In this document: positions 45,733 to 54,799 of the stretch, piece by piece
Layout of the letters: every line of letters starts with the position of its first letter
Position numbering within the stretch: position 1 is the first letter of the stretch
Assembly (NCBI RefSeq): GCF_030814655.1
Contig: NZ_JAUSVK010000001.1
Span: 627,043-691,042 of the forward strand
DNA: 64,000 nt
From: Labrys monachus
GTDB taxonomy: Bacteria > Pseudomonadota > Alphaproteobacteria > Rhizobiales > Labraceae
Direction of reading: 5' to 3'
Notes under the pieces: model-generated
What the model was told of the DNA's origin: nothing
Databases searched by the model: none
Seen by the model: the letters and a program-made list of their open reading frames with translations, nothing else
Position numbers and translations under genes: made by a program

Positions 45733-46398
45733 CTATTTGCCGAAGATGTCGCAGATCTTGGAATTCGGCGAGCCGGTGCAATGTTCGGTCGGCGTATCCG
45801 AGGCCGGCACGATGCGGATGATGCGGTCGGGACCGATCAGGGCCGTCTGGCCGGGCGTGACGAGCTTGCAGTAGCGCTGCGGCCGATGCGGCGGGCAGAT
45901 ATAGGTCTTGCCCTCATAGAGCGTCACGCTGCTGGTCTCCGTGCGCGAATCGACTTGGAACTTGGTGCCGCGGACGCCGATCGAGGCCTGGGGCGCATGG
46001 ATCCGGTAGGCCCGCTTGGCCGAATCGCCGGTGGCGAAACGGAAGGCCCCCTTCGCGAATTGCAGGACCACGGACTTGGCCTTGCCATTGCCCTCATAGA
46101 CGAAGCTGTCGAGCGTCACCGACGATTTCGAGCCGAGCATCAGATGGGTGTTGTCGAGGAACTGTACTTCGACCACGCCGCTTGGCCCGGTCCGGATGGT
46201 TTCGCCCAGATGCACGGGCGAGCCGATGGAGAGCAGCCCGGATAGGCTGCCATGGACTGCCGGCGTCAGGCCGACGACGCTCCCGATCACCGCCGGACCT
46301 GGCTGCGCGGCGGCGGGATCTGCCGATGCTGTCCTAACGGAACATAGGGCGCATAAAACAAGCGCTGCGGATATCAGGCGCAGGAAACGTAAGATCAT
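45733..46398 (-). CDS. Secreted FecR-domain protein
   Basis: 221 aa. A signal peptide (MILRFLRLISAALVLCALCS, cleaved after ASA) is followed by a FecR-type beta-rich domain (about residues 40-160) with IRTGPSGVVEVQFLDNTHLMLG, LQFAKGAFRFATG and IGVRGTKFQVD. It lacks the transmembrane anti-sigma part, so it is not a classical FecR anti-sigma regulator. Two C-terminal cysteines (HCTGSPNSKIC) and a CPPHRPQRYC pair could form disulfides. It is probably a periplasmic structural or binding protein. Confidence 0.83.
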   Translation of the reverse strand: MILRFLRLISAALVLCALCSVRTASADPAAAQPGPAVIGSVVGLTPAVHGSLSGLLSIGSPVHLGETIRTGPSGVVEVQFLDNTHLMLGSKSSVTLDSFVYEGNGKAKSVVLQFAKGAFRFATGDSAKRAYRIHAPQASIGVRGTKFQVDSRTETSSVTLYEGKTYICPPHRPQRYCKLVTPGQTALIGPDRIIRIVPASDTPTEHCTGSPNSKICDIFGK

Positions 46399-46772
46399 GA
46401 CAGTATCGAACCAGGAAGTGGGATTTTGCGGATGGGACGGGCGGGTTTTTACTCTAGACAGAAGGAAGGTGAATGGGAAGTCCATTTGACTTGCTGTGCC
46501 GAAAAAACGCCGCCGCCTGACTTCGGAGAAAACTGTCACAATAAGGCTGCGCAAGATACAGCGCCGGATGACGAAAGGCCCTGCGAACTCCGGCGCCGGT
46601 CGTGAGGGCAAGGCATCGACACGCCTCGATCGTCATCGGCGCCTGGCCGATCCTCCTGTTTGAAAAATTCTCCGATCCGTTGAATAGCTCTCCTTTCGCT
46701 CCGGCGCATAAGGGATCGGCGGCCCGCCGTCCGGCGGCGGTCGAACCCGCCGCAGAGGGAGTGGAGACCCGC
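46399..46772. other. Intergenic region without a supported gene
   Basis: 374 bp between the divergent FecR-domain gene and the first dehydratase gene, so it must hold both promoters. A GGAGTGGAG stretch at its right end is the ribosome binding site of the dehydratase. No ORF, hairpin or operator stood out. Confidence 0.5.
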
Positions 46773-47723
46773 ATGACATTCCTCGACGCCATCCATGCCG
46801 CGGACCGGCGCATCCGGCCGGTCGTCCGCGAGACCGGGCTGGAAGCCTCGCCGCCCTTTTCGGAACGCACGGGGCAGGAGGTGCTGCTGAAGCTGGAGAA
46901 TCTCCAGCATACCGGCTCCTTCAAGCTGCGCGGCGCCGCCAACAAGATCCTGAGCCTGGGGACGCCGGCGCCGGATACCAAGGTGGTGACGGCCTCGTCC
47001 GGCAATCACGGCGCGGCCGTCGCTTATGCGCTGCGCGGCGTCGGCGGCCGCGGGCTGATCTTCGTGCCGAACGGCGCCTCGCCGGCCAAGGTCGCCAATA
47101 TCCGCAGGCTCGGCGCCGAGGTCGAGTTCGTCGGCGAGGACAGCGCCGACACCGAGGCCCATGCCCGCCGCTATGCCGAGGAGAGGGGATGGCCCTATGT
47201 CCCGCCCTACAACGACCCGGACGTCGTGGCCGGGCAGGGCACCATCGCCGCCGAACTGCTGCGCCAGGGCGGGCCGATCGACAACGTCTTCGTCTCCGTC
47301 GGCGGCGGCGGCCTGATCGGCGGCATCGCCACCTATCTGAAGGCGGTCTCGCCGCGGACCCGGATCATCGGCTGTTCGCCGGCGGCCTCCTGCGTCATGG
47401 CCCGTTCGGTCGAGGCCGGCGAGGTGCTCGACCTGCCGTCCGGCGCCACCCTGTCGGACGGCACCGCGGGCGGCATCGAGCCGGGCACCATCACCTTCGC
47501 GCTCTGCCGGGACCACGTCGATCACTGGATCGATGTCGATGAAGAGGAGATCGCCGAGGCGATGCGCCTCTTCATCGACGGCCACCACATGCTGCTGGAA
47601 GGCGCGGCGGGGGTGGCGCTCGCCGGCCTGTGCAAGGCCGGGCCCGCCTGGACGCAGGGACGCTCGGTGGCCGTCATCTGCGGCGCCAATATCAGCCGTC
47701 CGGTGCTCAGGAGCGTGCTGTGA
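46773..47723 (+). CDS. PLP-dependent threonine/serine dehydratase-like enzyme (EutB type)
   Basis: 316 aa fold-type II PLP enzyme. The Schiff-base lysine is K51 in TGSFKLRGAANK, the Asn loop is SSGNHGAAVAYA, and the phosphate-binding glycine loop is SVGGGGLIGG. It lacks the C-terminal ACT regulatory domain of biosynthetic IlvA, so it is a catabolic enzyme. It best resembles EutB of hydroxyectoine utilisation. Such enzymes dehydrate a beta-hydroxy amino acid to an enamine/imine. The following gene, an OCD-family reductase, overlaps its stop (GTGA). Other ectoine genes are absent from the window. Confidence 0.85.
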   Translation: MTFLDAIHAADRRIRPVVRETGLEASPPFSERTGQEVLLKLENLQHTGSFKLRGAANKILSLGTPAPDTKVVTASSGNHGAAVAYALRGVGGRGLIFVPNGASPAKVANIRRLGAEVEFVGEDSADTEAHARRYAEERGWPYVPPYNDPDVVAGQGTIAAELLRQGGPIDNVFVSVGGGGLIGGIATYLKAVSPRTRIIGCSPAASCVMARSVEAGEVLDLPSGATLSDGTAGGIEPGTITFALCRDHVDHWIDVDEEEIAEAMRLFIDGHHMLLEGAAGVALAGLCKAGPAWTQGRSVAVICGANISRPVLRSVL

Positions 47724-48688
47724 GCCCGCCGATGCGTCTTCTCACGCCCGAGGCCATCAGGGCGGCGCTGGACGGTTTCGATCCTGTCCCGGCGATGGAA
47801 GCCGCCTTCCGGGCCTTCTCCCGCGGCGAGGCCGTCGTGCCGCCGCCGGGCGAGCTTCTGTTCCAGGACCCGCCCGGCGATGTGCACATCAAATATGGCC
47901 ACATCGCCGGCGGCGATTACTACGTCGTCAAGATCGCCTCCGGCTTCTACGACAATCCGCGCCACGGCCTGCCGAGCGGCAACGGCCTGGTGCTCGCCTT
48001 CCGCCGGCGGACCGGCGAGCCGGCGGCGATTCTCGACGATCGCGGCTATCTCACCGACCTGCGCACCGCGGCGGCCGGCGCCGTCGCCGCCCGGCACCTC
48101 GCCCCCGCCGAGATCGATGCCATCGGCATCATCGGCACCGGCATGCAGGCGGAGATGCAGGTCCTGCAGCTGCAGTCCGTGCGCCCCTGCCGGGATGTGG
48201 TCGTGTGGGGACGCCGCCCGGAAGCGGCGCGGGACTATGCCGAACGGCTCGGAAAGCGAGGCTTCTCCGTCACGATCGCGGCCTCGCCGGCCGAGGTGGC
48301 GGAGCGATGCCGTCTGATCGTCACGGCGACGCCGAGCGCCGCCGTGCTGCTCGAGCGCGCCATGGTGCGGCCGGGTACGCATGTGACCGCCATCGGGGCG
48401 GATACGCCCGACAAGCAGGAGCTCGATCCGGCATTGTTCGGCGCGGCTCGCGTCGTCGCGGTCGACAGCCGGGCGCAGGGTGCGCTGCGTGGGGATCTCA
48501 GGCACGCGCTCGCGGCCGGTGCGATCACGCTCGATCGCGTGGTGGAACTCGGCGAGATCATCGACGGACGGGCCGCCGGCCGCACCGATGAGAGCGAAAT
48601 CACCGTCGCCGCCCTCACCGGCCTCGCCGTCCAGGACGTGGCGATCGCCTCGGCCGTGCTGGCGCGGGCATCCGGCGGGCCCGGCTGA
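47720..48688 (+). CDS. Ornithine cyclodeaminase/mu-crystallin family protein (EutC type)
   Basis: 322 aa NAD(P)-binding protein. It has an N-terminal OCD dimerisation region, YVVKIASGFYDNPRHGLPSGNGLVLAF, the substrate-binding LTDLRTAAAGAVAARHLAP, and the Rossmann motif IGIIGTGMQAEMQ. In family members such as iminosuccinate reductase (BhcD) the reaction is reduction of an imine. The GTG start at 47720 overlaps the dehydratase stop and has AGGAG 7 nt upstream, favouring it over ATG 47732. The pair probably works in sequence: dehydratase makes the imine, this enzyme reduces it. Confidence 0.85.
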   Translation: MSPPMRLLTPEAIRAALDGFDPVPAMEAAFRAFSRGEAVVPPPGELLFQDPPGDVHIKYGHIAGGDYYVVKIASGFYDNPRHGLPSGNGLVLAFRRRTGEPAAILDDRGYLTDLRTAAAGAVAARHLAPAEIDAIGIIGTGMQAEMQVLQLQSVRPCRDVVVWGRRPEAARDYAERLGKRGFSVTIAASPAEVAERCRLIVTATPSAAVLLERAMVRPGTHVTAIGADTPDKQELDPALFGAARVVAVDSRAQGALRGDLRHALAAGAITLDRVVELGEIIDGRAAGRTDESEITVAALTGLAVQDVAIASAVLARASGGPG

Positions 48689-48843
48689 GACCCTCCCGCC
48701 GGCGCCGGCAGGTGGCGAGGGAGGAAGCCCCTGCATCTGGACATCGGCGTTCGCATCGGCTTCAAGCGGGGGTACCCCAATCGGCGCCGTCGTCGCCATG
48801 GGCGAGGGCGGCCCTCTCCACGTCCGGAAAGCGAGTTGCGACC

Positions 48844-49830
48844 ATGGCGCTGCGCATCATCGACCGCTCTCTCGTCCGGGAATTGCTGCCGATGGACGGC
48901 TGCATCCGCCTGATGGAGGATGCCATGCGGGCCACGGCCCGCGGCGAGACCATCCAGCCCCCGCGCTGGATCCTCGGCCTGCCCGGCGGCGAGGGCCGGG
49001 GTTTCGGCATGATGCCCGGCGTGATGGCGAAGCCCGACTGCTTCGGCGCCAAGGTCACGGCGGTCTATCCGGAGAATCACGCCCGGGGCCTGCAATCCCA
49101 TCAGGGCCTGATCCTGCTCTTCGATACGGAGCACGGTGCGCCGGTCGCGATCGTGCATGGCGGCGAGGTCACCGCCATCCGGACTGCCGCTGCGAGCGGC
49201 CTCGCCACACGCCTGCTGGCGCGCGCCGATGCCGACGACCTCGCCATCCTCGGCTATGGCGAGCAGGCGATGCAGCATCTGAGGGCGATGGCGATCGTCA
49301 GGCCGCCGAAGCGCGTGCGGGTATGGGGGCGCTCGCCGGAGAGGGCCGAGGCGTTCGCCAGGCAGAACCAGGCCTTCGCCGGGGTGCCGATCGAGGTCAT
49401 GCGCTCGGCCGAGGCGGCGGTGAAGGATGCCAGCCTGATCTGCACCGTCAGCGCCGCCGCCGAACCGATCCTCGCGGGTCGCTGGGTCGCGCAGGGCGCC
49501 CATCTCAACGTCGTCGGCTCCAGTGTCGCCGCCGCCCGCGAGATCGACAGCGATGCCGTGGTCCAGGCGCGCTTCTTCGTCGACTACAAGCCCTCGACGC
49601 TCCTGCAGGGCGGCGAGTTCCTCGCAGCCAAGCGCGAGGGGCGCGTCACGGACGACCACATCCTCGGCGAGATCGGCGCCGTGCTGCTGGGGCTCCTGCA
49701 AGGCCGGCGCTCCGAGACCGACATCACGCTCTACAAGTCGCTCGGCATCGCCGCCGAGGACCTGGTCTGCGCCCACCACCTCTTCACCACCGCGCAGCAG
49801 CGCGGCCTCGGAACGGATGCGTCGTTCTGA
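48844..49830 (+). CDS. Second ornithine cyclodeaminase family protein
   Basis: 328 aa OCD-family protein, divergent from its upstream paralogue. It shares CIRLMEDAMRATARGE, GAKVTAVYPENHARGLQSHQGLILLFD, VTAIRTAAASGLATRLLA and the Rossmann motif LAILGYGEQAMQHL, here GYGEQA instead of GTGMQA. It is likely an NAD(P)H imine reductase or amino acid dehydrogenase. It precedes the second dehydratase by 44 bp and is probably co-transcribed with it. Confidence 0.87.
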   Translation: MALRIIDRSLVRELLPMDGCIRLMEDAMRATARGETIQPPRWILGLPGGEGRGFGMMPGVMAKPDCFGAKVTAVYPENHARGLQSHQGLILLFDTEHGAPVAIVHGGEVTAIRTAAASGLATRLLARADADDLAILGYGEQAMQHLRAMAIVRPPKRVRVWGRSPERAEAFARQNQAFAGVPIEVMRSAEAAVKDASLICTVSAAAEPILAGRWVAQGAHLNVVGSSVAAAREIDSDAVVQARFFVDYKPSTLLQGGEFLAAKREGRVTDDHILGEIGAVLLGLLQGRRSETDITLYKSLGIAAEDLVCAHHLFTTAQQRGLGTDASF

Positions 49831-49874
49831 CCGTTCCGGCCTCCACACCGAGACATCATGAAAGGTTTGCCCCG

Positions 49875-50822
49875 ATGGACATGCTCGCAGACATCCGGAC
49901 GGCCCGGGCGGCGATCGGCCCCCATATTCATCACACGCCGCTGTGGCGTTCGAGCACCCTGTCCCGGATGCTGGGGCGTGACGTCCACATCAAGGCGGAG
50001 CTGCTGCAGAAGACCGGCTCCTACAAGCCGCGCGGCATGATCTGGGCCCTGATGTCGCTGTCCGACGCCCAGCGGGCAGCCGGTGCCATCACTTTTTCGG
50101 CCGGCAACGCGGCGCAGGGCCTGGCCTATGCCGGCGCCGTCCTCGGGGTGACGACCGTCGTCGTGATGGCGGCGACCGCCAACCCGACCAAGGTCCAGGC
50201 CACGAAGGACTATGGCGCGGAGGTCATCCTGCACGGCACCCCGCAGGAGGCGGCGCAGCATTGCCTCGACGTCGCCGCGGCGCGCGGGCTCACCTATGTC
50301 TCCTCCTATGACGACGAGGCGCTGATGACGGGGCACGCCTCGCTCGGCTGCGAGATCTTCGAGGCGCTGCCCGACGCCGCGGCGATCTTCCTCGGCATCG
50401 GCGGCGGCGGCATGGCCGGCGGCCTCGCCAAGGCCGCCATGGCGCTGGACCGGCCGGCCGAGCTGTTCGGCGTCGAACCGACCGGCGCTCCCGCCATGGT
50501 TCGCAGCCTCCAGGCCGGCCATGCCGTCCGCCTCCAGGCGGTGAAGACCGTCGCCGACGGCCTTGCCGCGCCGAGCGCCGGCGAGCGCTGCTTCCACTAT
50601 GTGAAGCAGCGCTTCAGCGACGTCGTCCTGGTCGAGGACGACGCCATCCTCGCGGCGATGAAGCTCCTGATGCAGCGCTGCAAGCTGACGCCGGAGCCGG
50701 CGGGTGCGGCCGCCCTCGCCGGGCTGCTGGCCCATGCCGGCCGGGTGAAGGGCGACGGCCCGATCGTGTGCATCGTCTCCGGCGGCAATGTCGACCTCAA
50801 GCTCCTCAAGGAATGGCTCTGA
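49875..50822 (+). CDS. Second PLP-dependent threonine/serine dehydratase-like enzyme
   Basis: 315 aa fold-type II PLP enzyme. The PLP lysine is K51 in TGSYKPRGMIWALM, then SAGNAAQGLAYAGA and the glycine loop GIGGGGMAGG. No ACT domain is present. It differs clearly from the first dehydratase (SAGNAAQG in place of SSGNHGAA), so a separate substrate is likely. The AAAGG ribosome binding site lies 9 nt upstream. With the OCD-family gene before it, it forms the second dehydratase/reductase pair, in reversed gene order to the first. Confidence 0.87.
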   Translation: MDMLADIRTARAAIGPHIHHTPLWRSSTLSRMLGRDVHIKAELLQKTGSYKPRGMIWALMSLSDAQRAAGAITFSAGNAAQGLAYAGAVLGVTTVVVMAATANPTKVQATKDYGAEVILHGTPQEAAQHCLDVAAARGLTYVSSYDDEALMTGHASLGCEIFEALPDAAAIFLGIGGGGMAGGLAKAAMALDRPAELFGVEPTGAPAMVRSLQAGHAVRLQAVKTVADGLAAPSAGERCFHYVKQRFSDVVLVEDDAILAAMKLLMQRCKLTPEPAGAAALAGLLAHAGRVKGDGPIVCIVSGGNVDLKLLKEWL

Positions 50823-50985
50823 TCGCTTCCGCAGCGTCCGCCTCCGCAGGGTTCGTGCTCGTCGCACTCACGAACATCTGTCTTCCTCTTCCGGCACTTC
50901 CCGGCTCGGCTCGAAACGAGGCAAATAGCGCGTGCACATCTGCCGGCGCTGCTATATTGGCTTGGTAGGTTTTTTCCCGATCATC

Positions 50986-52482
50986 ATGCCGATTTCGAAA
51001 GTCACCTTTGTCCGCTCGACCGTGCTGCTCATTCTTCTGGGCCTGGCGGCTCTTGTCCTCATCGTCGCCGCGACATTCTGGCTCGTCGGCCAGACCCAGG
51101 CCTATTCCGACAAGGTGACGAATGCGCGGCGGGAGCGCGCCGCCGTCGTCGACCTCGTCCGCCTCGTCCAGGAAGCGGAGACGGGGCAGCGCGGATATCT
51201 GCTCACGGGCGACGAGAACTACCTCAAGCCCTATGAAAACGCCCGGCGGGACCTGGAGCCGCAGCTGGCCCGTGTCCGCTCCTATCTCAACGGCGAGGCC
51301 GACATCGAAGGCATCGTCGACCGCCTCAACGACGTGCTGACCAGGAAGCTGGACGAGTTGCGCCGCACGATCGATCTGCAGAAGGCCGGGCGGCATGAGG
51401 ACGCGATCGCCATCGTCCGGACCGATGTCGGGCAGAACCTCATGGACGCGGCGCAGGACCTCTTCCAGCGCCTGATCGAGACGACCGATTCGAACGTCCG
51501 GCAAAGCCTCGACCAGCAGCGGGACAATATTTCCTATCTGCGCTGGGTCACGCTGCTGAGCGCGCTGGCGATCCTCCTGCTCGGCGGCGGATCGGTGTGG
51601 ACGGTGCTGCGCTACATGAACCAGCTCGTCGCCGCGGAACGCGAGGTGAGCGCGCTGAATGCCGGCCTCGAGGAACGGGTGCGCGAACGCACCGCCGACT
51701 TCCAGCGGGCCAATGAGGAGATCCAGCGCTTCGCCTATATCGTGACGCATGATCTGAGGGCGCCGCTCGTCAACATCATGGGCTTCACCAGCGAATTGGA
51801 GACGAGCCTGACGGCCATCAAGGCCTATATGGCGCAGAGCGCGCCGACGGGCGAGGACGCCGTCGCCGGGGCGGCGCGGCTGGCCGTCGAGGAGGACCTG
51901 CCCGAGGCGATCGGCTTCATCCGCACCTCCACCGGCAAGATGGACGGGCTGATCAACGCCATCCTCAAGCTCTCGCGCGAGGGGCGCCGCACGCTCAAGC
52001 CGGAGAAAATCGATCTCGGCGCCCTGTTGCAGGCGACCGCTTCGAGCTTGCAGCACCAGGCGATCGAAGCCGGCGGGGAGGTCCAGGTCGACGCGCAGGT
52101 GCCGCCGATCGTCTCCGACCGCCTGGCCCTCGAACAGGTCTTCGGCAATCTCGTCGACAATGCCGTCAAATATAGCCAGCCCGGCCGGCCCCTGAAGGTT
52201 CGCGTCAAAGCGAGGCAGATACGCGGGCGGCGCATCGTCATCGACATCGAGGACAATGGAAGGGGCATCGCCAGCCATGATCACGAGCGCGTCTTCGACC
52301 TCTTCCGGCGGTCCGGCGCCCAGGACCAGCGCGGGGAAGGCATCGGCCTCGCCCATGTCCGGGTCATCGTGCGCAATCTCGGCGGCGAGATCACGCTCAA
52401 GTCCTCGCTTGGACAGGGCACCACCTTTACAGTAAGCCTCCCGCCGGATTTGCGGGACGTCAGCGGAGCAAATGCGACATGA
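50986..52482 (+). CDS. CHASE3-domain sensor histidine kinase
   Basis: 498 aa membrane kinase. TM1 is at about 11-36, a periplasmic CHASE3 sensor at about 40-185 (with AETGQRGYLLTGDENYLKPY), TM2 at about 187-210, and a coiled-coil linker at 212-250. HisKA follows with phospho-acceptor H255 in VTHDLRAPLVNIMGF, then HATPase_c with NLVDNAVKYS, DNGRGI and GEGIGLAHVRVI. It resembles the kinases that feed Rcp1-type receivers. Its stop overlaps the start of the next response-regulator gene by 4 bp. Confidence 0.93.
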   Translation: MPISKVTFVRSTVLLILLGLAALVLIVAATFWLVGQTQAYSDKVTNARRERAAVVDLVRLVQEAETGQRGYLLTGDENYLKPYENARRDLEPQLARVRSYLNGEADIEGIVDRLNDVLTRKLDELRRTIDLQKAGRHEDAIAIVRTDVGQNLMDAAQDLFQRLIETTDSNVRQSLDQQRDNISYLRWVTLLSALAILLLGGGSVWTVLRYMNQLVAAEREVSALNAGLEERVRERTADFQRANEEIQRFAYIVTHDLRAPLVNIMGFTSELETSLTAIKAYMAQSAPTGEDAVAGAARLAVEEDLPEAIGFIRTSTGKMDGLINAILKLSREGRRTLKPEKIDLGALLQATASSLQHQAIEAGGEVQVDAQVPPIVSDRLALEQVFGNLVDNAVKYSQPGRPLKVRVKARQIRGRRIVIDIEDNGRGIASHDHERVFDLFRRSGAQDQRGEGIGLAHVRVIVRNLGGEITLKSSLGQGTTFTVSLPPDLRDVSGANAT

Positions 52483-52925
52483 CCGAGGATGCCAGACCCG
52501 TCAGCATCGTGATGATCGAGGACGACGAGGGCCATGCGCGCCTGATCGAGAAGAACATCCGCCGCGCCGGCGTCAACAACGAGATCGTTCCCTTTTCCAA
52601 CGGCACCGACGCGCTGGCGTTCCTGTTCGGCCCGGACGGCTCGGGCAGCATCAGCTCGGGGCGCCAGCTGCTGATCCTGCTCGACCTCAACCTCCCGGAC
52701 ATGACCGGCATCGACATCCTGCAGAAGGTCAAGTCGAACCCGCATACGCGCCGCTCGCCCGTGGTCGTGCTGACGACGACCGACGACAGCCGCGAGATCC
52801 AGCGCTGCTATGACCTGGGCACCAATGTCTACATCACCAAGCCTGTGAATTACGAGAGTTTCGCCAATGCCATTCGCCAATTGGGCCTGTTCTTTTCAGT
52901 CATGAAGATTCCAGAGGTCAACTGA
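52479..52925 (+). CDS. Single-domain response regulator (Rcp1-like)
   Basis: 148 aa stand-alone receiver. The acidic pocket is D15/D16, the phospho-acceptor is D69 in LLDLNLPDMTG, the Thr region is VVVLTTTDD and the Lys is K121 in YITKPV. The loop before the acceptor strand is extended (FGPDGSGSISSGRQ), as in cyanobacterial Rcp1. There is no output domain, so it should act by phosphotransfer or protein contact. It is translationally coupled to the CHASE3 kinase (ATGA). Confidence 0.93.
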   Translation: MTEDARPVSIVMIEDDEGHARLIEKNIRRAGVNNEIVPFSNGTDALAFLFGPDGSGSISSGRQLLILLDLNLPDMTGIDILQKVKSNPHTRRSPVVVLTTTDDSREIQRCYDLGTNVYITKPVNYESFANAIRQLGLFFSVMKIPEVN

Positions 52926-52928
52926 TCC

Positions 52929-53969
52929 ATGGCGAGCCAGCCATCGCCGATTTCCATTCTCTACATCGATGACGATCCGGGACTGGCGCGCCTCGTGCAG
53001 AAGTCGCTGGGACGGCGCGGCTACGTCGTGGAGACGGCGCTGACGGGCAAGCAGGGGTTCGAACGCCTGGACAGGGGCGGCATCGACGTCATCGCGCTCG
53101 ATCACTTCCTGTCGAGCGGCACCGGCCTGGAATTCCTGGCCGAGCTGCATGCCCGGCCGTCGCCGCCGCCCGTCGTCTATGTGACGGCTTCGGCCGAAAC
53201 CTCGGTCGCGGTCGCCGCCCTGAAGGCCGGCGCGGCGGATTACGTCGCCAAGACCACCGGCGAGGAATTCCTGGAACTGCTGGGCAGCGCCGTCGACCAG
53301 GCGATCGAGAAGGCCCGCCTCGAGCGCGAGCGCGACCGGGCCGAGCGGGAAGTGCGCGAGGCGCGCGACCGCGCGGAGATCCTCCTGCACGAAGTCAACC
53401 ACCGCGTCGCCAACAGCCTGGCGCTGGTGGCCGCGCTCGTCCGCATGCAGGCCAACGCCATCGCCGAGCCGTCCGCCAAGCGTGCGCTGGCGGAGACGCA
53501 GACCCGCATCTCGGCGATCGCCGGCGTTCACCGCCGGCTTTATACCTCGGAGGATGTGCGCTCGGTCGAGATTTCCGGCTATCTCGCCAATGTCCTGCAG
53601 GAATTGGAGACGACGCTCAATCCGTCGGGCAAGACGTCGACGATCCGCCTGATCGCCGAGCCGGTGGCCGTGCCGACGGACAAGGCCGTCTCCATCGGGG
53701 TGATCGTCACCGAGCTCGTGACCAATTCCTTCAAATATGCCTATCCCGACGACAGCAGCGGCGACATCCGGGTGCGCTTTCACAGGACGTCCGAAAACAG
53801 CGCCAATCTGACGGTCGAGGATGACGGGGTCGGCTGGAACGGAACCGGCCCGTTGAAGGGGACGGGCGTCGGCAGCCGTATCGTGACGGCGCTGGCGCGA
53901 AGCCTTGCCGCCACGGTCGAATATAGAGAAACGGCCGGCTGCTGCGTAAGCTTCGACTTCGAGATCTGA
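52929..53969 (+). CDS. Receiver-linked HisKA_2 histidine kinase
   Basis: 346 aa hybrid: an N-terminal receiver (about 7-120, acceptor D58 in IALDHFLS, with D14-D16 acidic residues), a coiled coil (125-150), HisKA_2 with H158 in LLHEVNHRVANSLALV, and a HATPase domain (ELVTNSFKYAYP, VEDDGVGWNG, GTGVGSRIV). It is soluble. In alphaproteobacteria such kinases often feed PhyR and the general stress response. It is encoded 3 bp after the single-domain receiver, so the cassette may form a His-Asp-(Asp)-His relay. Confidence 0.92.
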   Translation: MASQPSPISILYIDDDPGLARLVQKSLGRRGYVVETALTGKQGFERLDRGGIDVIALDHFLSSGTGLEFLAELHARPSPPPVVYVTASAETSVAVAALKAGAADYVAKTTGEEFLELLGSAVDQAIEKARLERERDRAEREVREARDRAEILLHEVNHRVANSLALVAALVRMQANAIAEPSAKRALAETQTRISAIAGVHRRLYTSEDVRSVEISGYLANVLQELETTLNPSGKTSTIRLIAEPVAVPTDKAVSIGVIVTELVTNSFKYAYPDDSSGDIRVRFHRTSENSANLTVEDDGVGWNGTGPLKGTGVGSRIVTALARSLAATVEYRETAGCCVSFDFEI

Positions 53970-54099
53970 GGGCGCATGCCCCCCGGCCGGCCGAGGACGT
54001 ATTATAAAAGAATTGCTACAATCCAGAAACAATCGTCGCCTCGAACTTTAACGTCGAAGGACGATACTGCAATCCGGCGAAACGTGGCGGATAGGCAGC

Positions 54100-54354
54100 A
54101 TGACAATTCTGGACGGCGGCGAGGGCGGTATGGGCCGGTCCTCCGCTATGGGCGCGGCGGAGTTCCGCAGCACCCTCGCCGGCATAGGCCTGTCGGAGCA
54201 TCACGCCGCGCGTTTCCTGAAAGTCGACGAGCCGACCTTGCGGCGATGGATCGCGGGGCGCGAGGACGTGCCGCCCCCGCTGGCCTGCCGCCTGCGCCTG
54301 ATGATCTGCCCGGACATCCCGCCCGACATGGAATGGGCCGACGGCGAGGCCTGA
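54100..54354 (+). CDS. Small helix-turn-helix protein, 84 aa
   Basis: It contains an apparent HTH: FRSTLAGIGLSEHHAARFLK, then VDEPTLRRWIAGREDVPPPLA, which resembles plasmid- and phage-type Xre-like or transposon-linked DNA-binding domains. The C-terminus is short (MEWADGEA). It is probably a DNA-binding regulator. It lies 130 bp after the signalling cassette on the same strand in a less GC-rich spacer. Internal ATGs at 54130 and 54148 are other possible starts. Confidence 0.6.
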   Translation: MTILDGGEGGMGRSSAMGAAEFRSTLAGIGLSEHHAARFLKVDEPTLRRWIAGREDVPPPLACRLRLMICPDIPPDMEWADGEA

Positions 54355-54799
54355 GCGGTCCTGCGCCCGCCGGCCGGTCGCCTGGCGGAGAATTCCGGCG
54401 ACATGCGGTTTCCTGCGGAACTTTCAACAGCTTTGCGCGTTCGCGGCCGGATGCCTGCCACGGGGCATCATGCATGGAGTCCGCGTGCCGTACCGGGAAA
54501 AAGGCGTCCTTCCCCGCGTAAGCTTGCCGCTCGCCGGCGCGCGCACCGTCACCGTTCAAGCTTTCCACCGTCGAGACTTGGCGAGGGATGCTTCACCGAG
54601 CCCGCTGGCATGCGCGGACCGGGGCTTGATCGCGACTGTATCACAGCCCATAAGAGGTGCAGACGGAGGCAGAGCTGGCTTGACCTCCCGTTCTGCCGGG
54701 CTTTTCCAAAGACATCATTTCATTTCAAGGATGTCATTCACACACCCGAGAAGATTGTCATCGCGATATCAGCTTTTCGAGGCGGGGGTACAGTAGGGC
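54355..54799. other. Intergenic region, AT-richer at its right end, no supported gene
   Basis: 445 bp between the small HTH gene and the PhyH-like gene. An open frame (54470-54796) exists but its composition is not protein-like and it lacks a ribosome binding site. The right 120 bp is visibly richer in A/T than the surrounding chromosome and should contain the promoter of the PhyH-like gene. No repeat or RNA structure was recognised. Confidence 0.45.

Noticed and set aside
46773-48688. Complete hydroxyectoine utilisation cluster
   Set aside because: Only EutB- and EutC-like genes are present. EutA, EutD, EutE and transporter genes are missing, so the pathway name is not assigned.
54470-54796. 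108-codon open frame in the spacer before the PhyH-like gene
   Set aside because: No ribosome binding site, non-protein-like composition, and its end lies only a few bases before the better-supported start at 54800.
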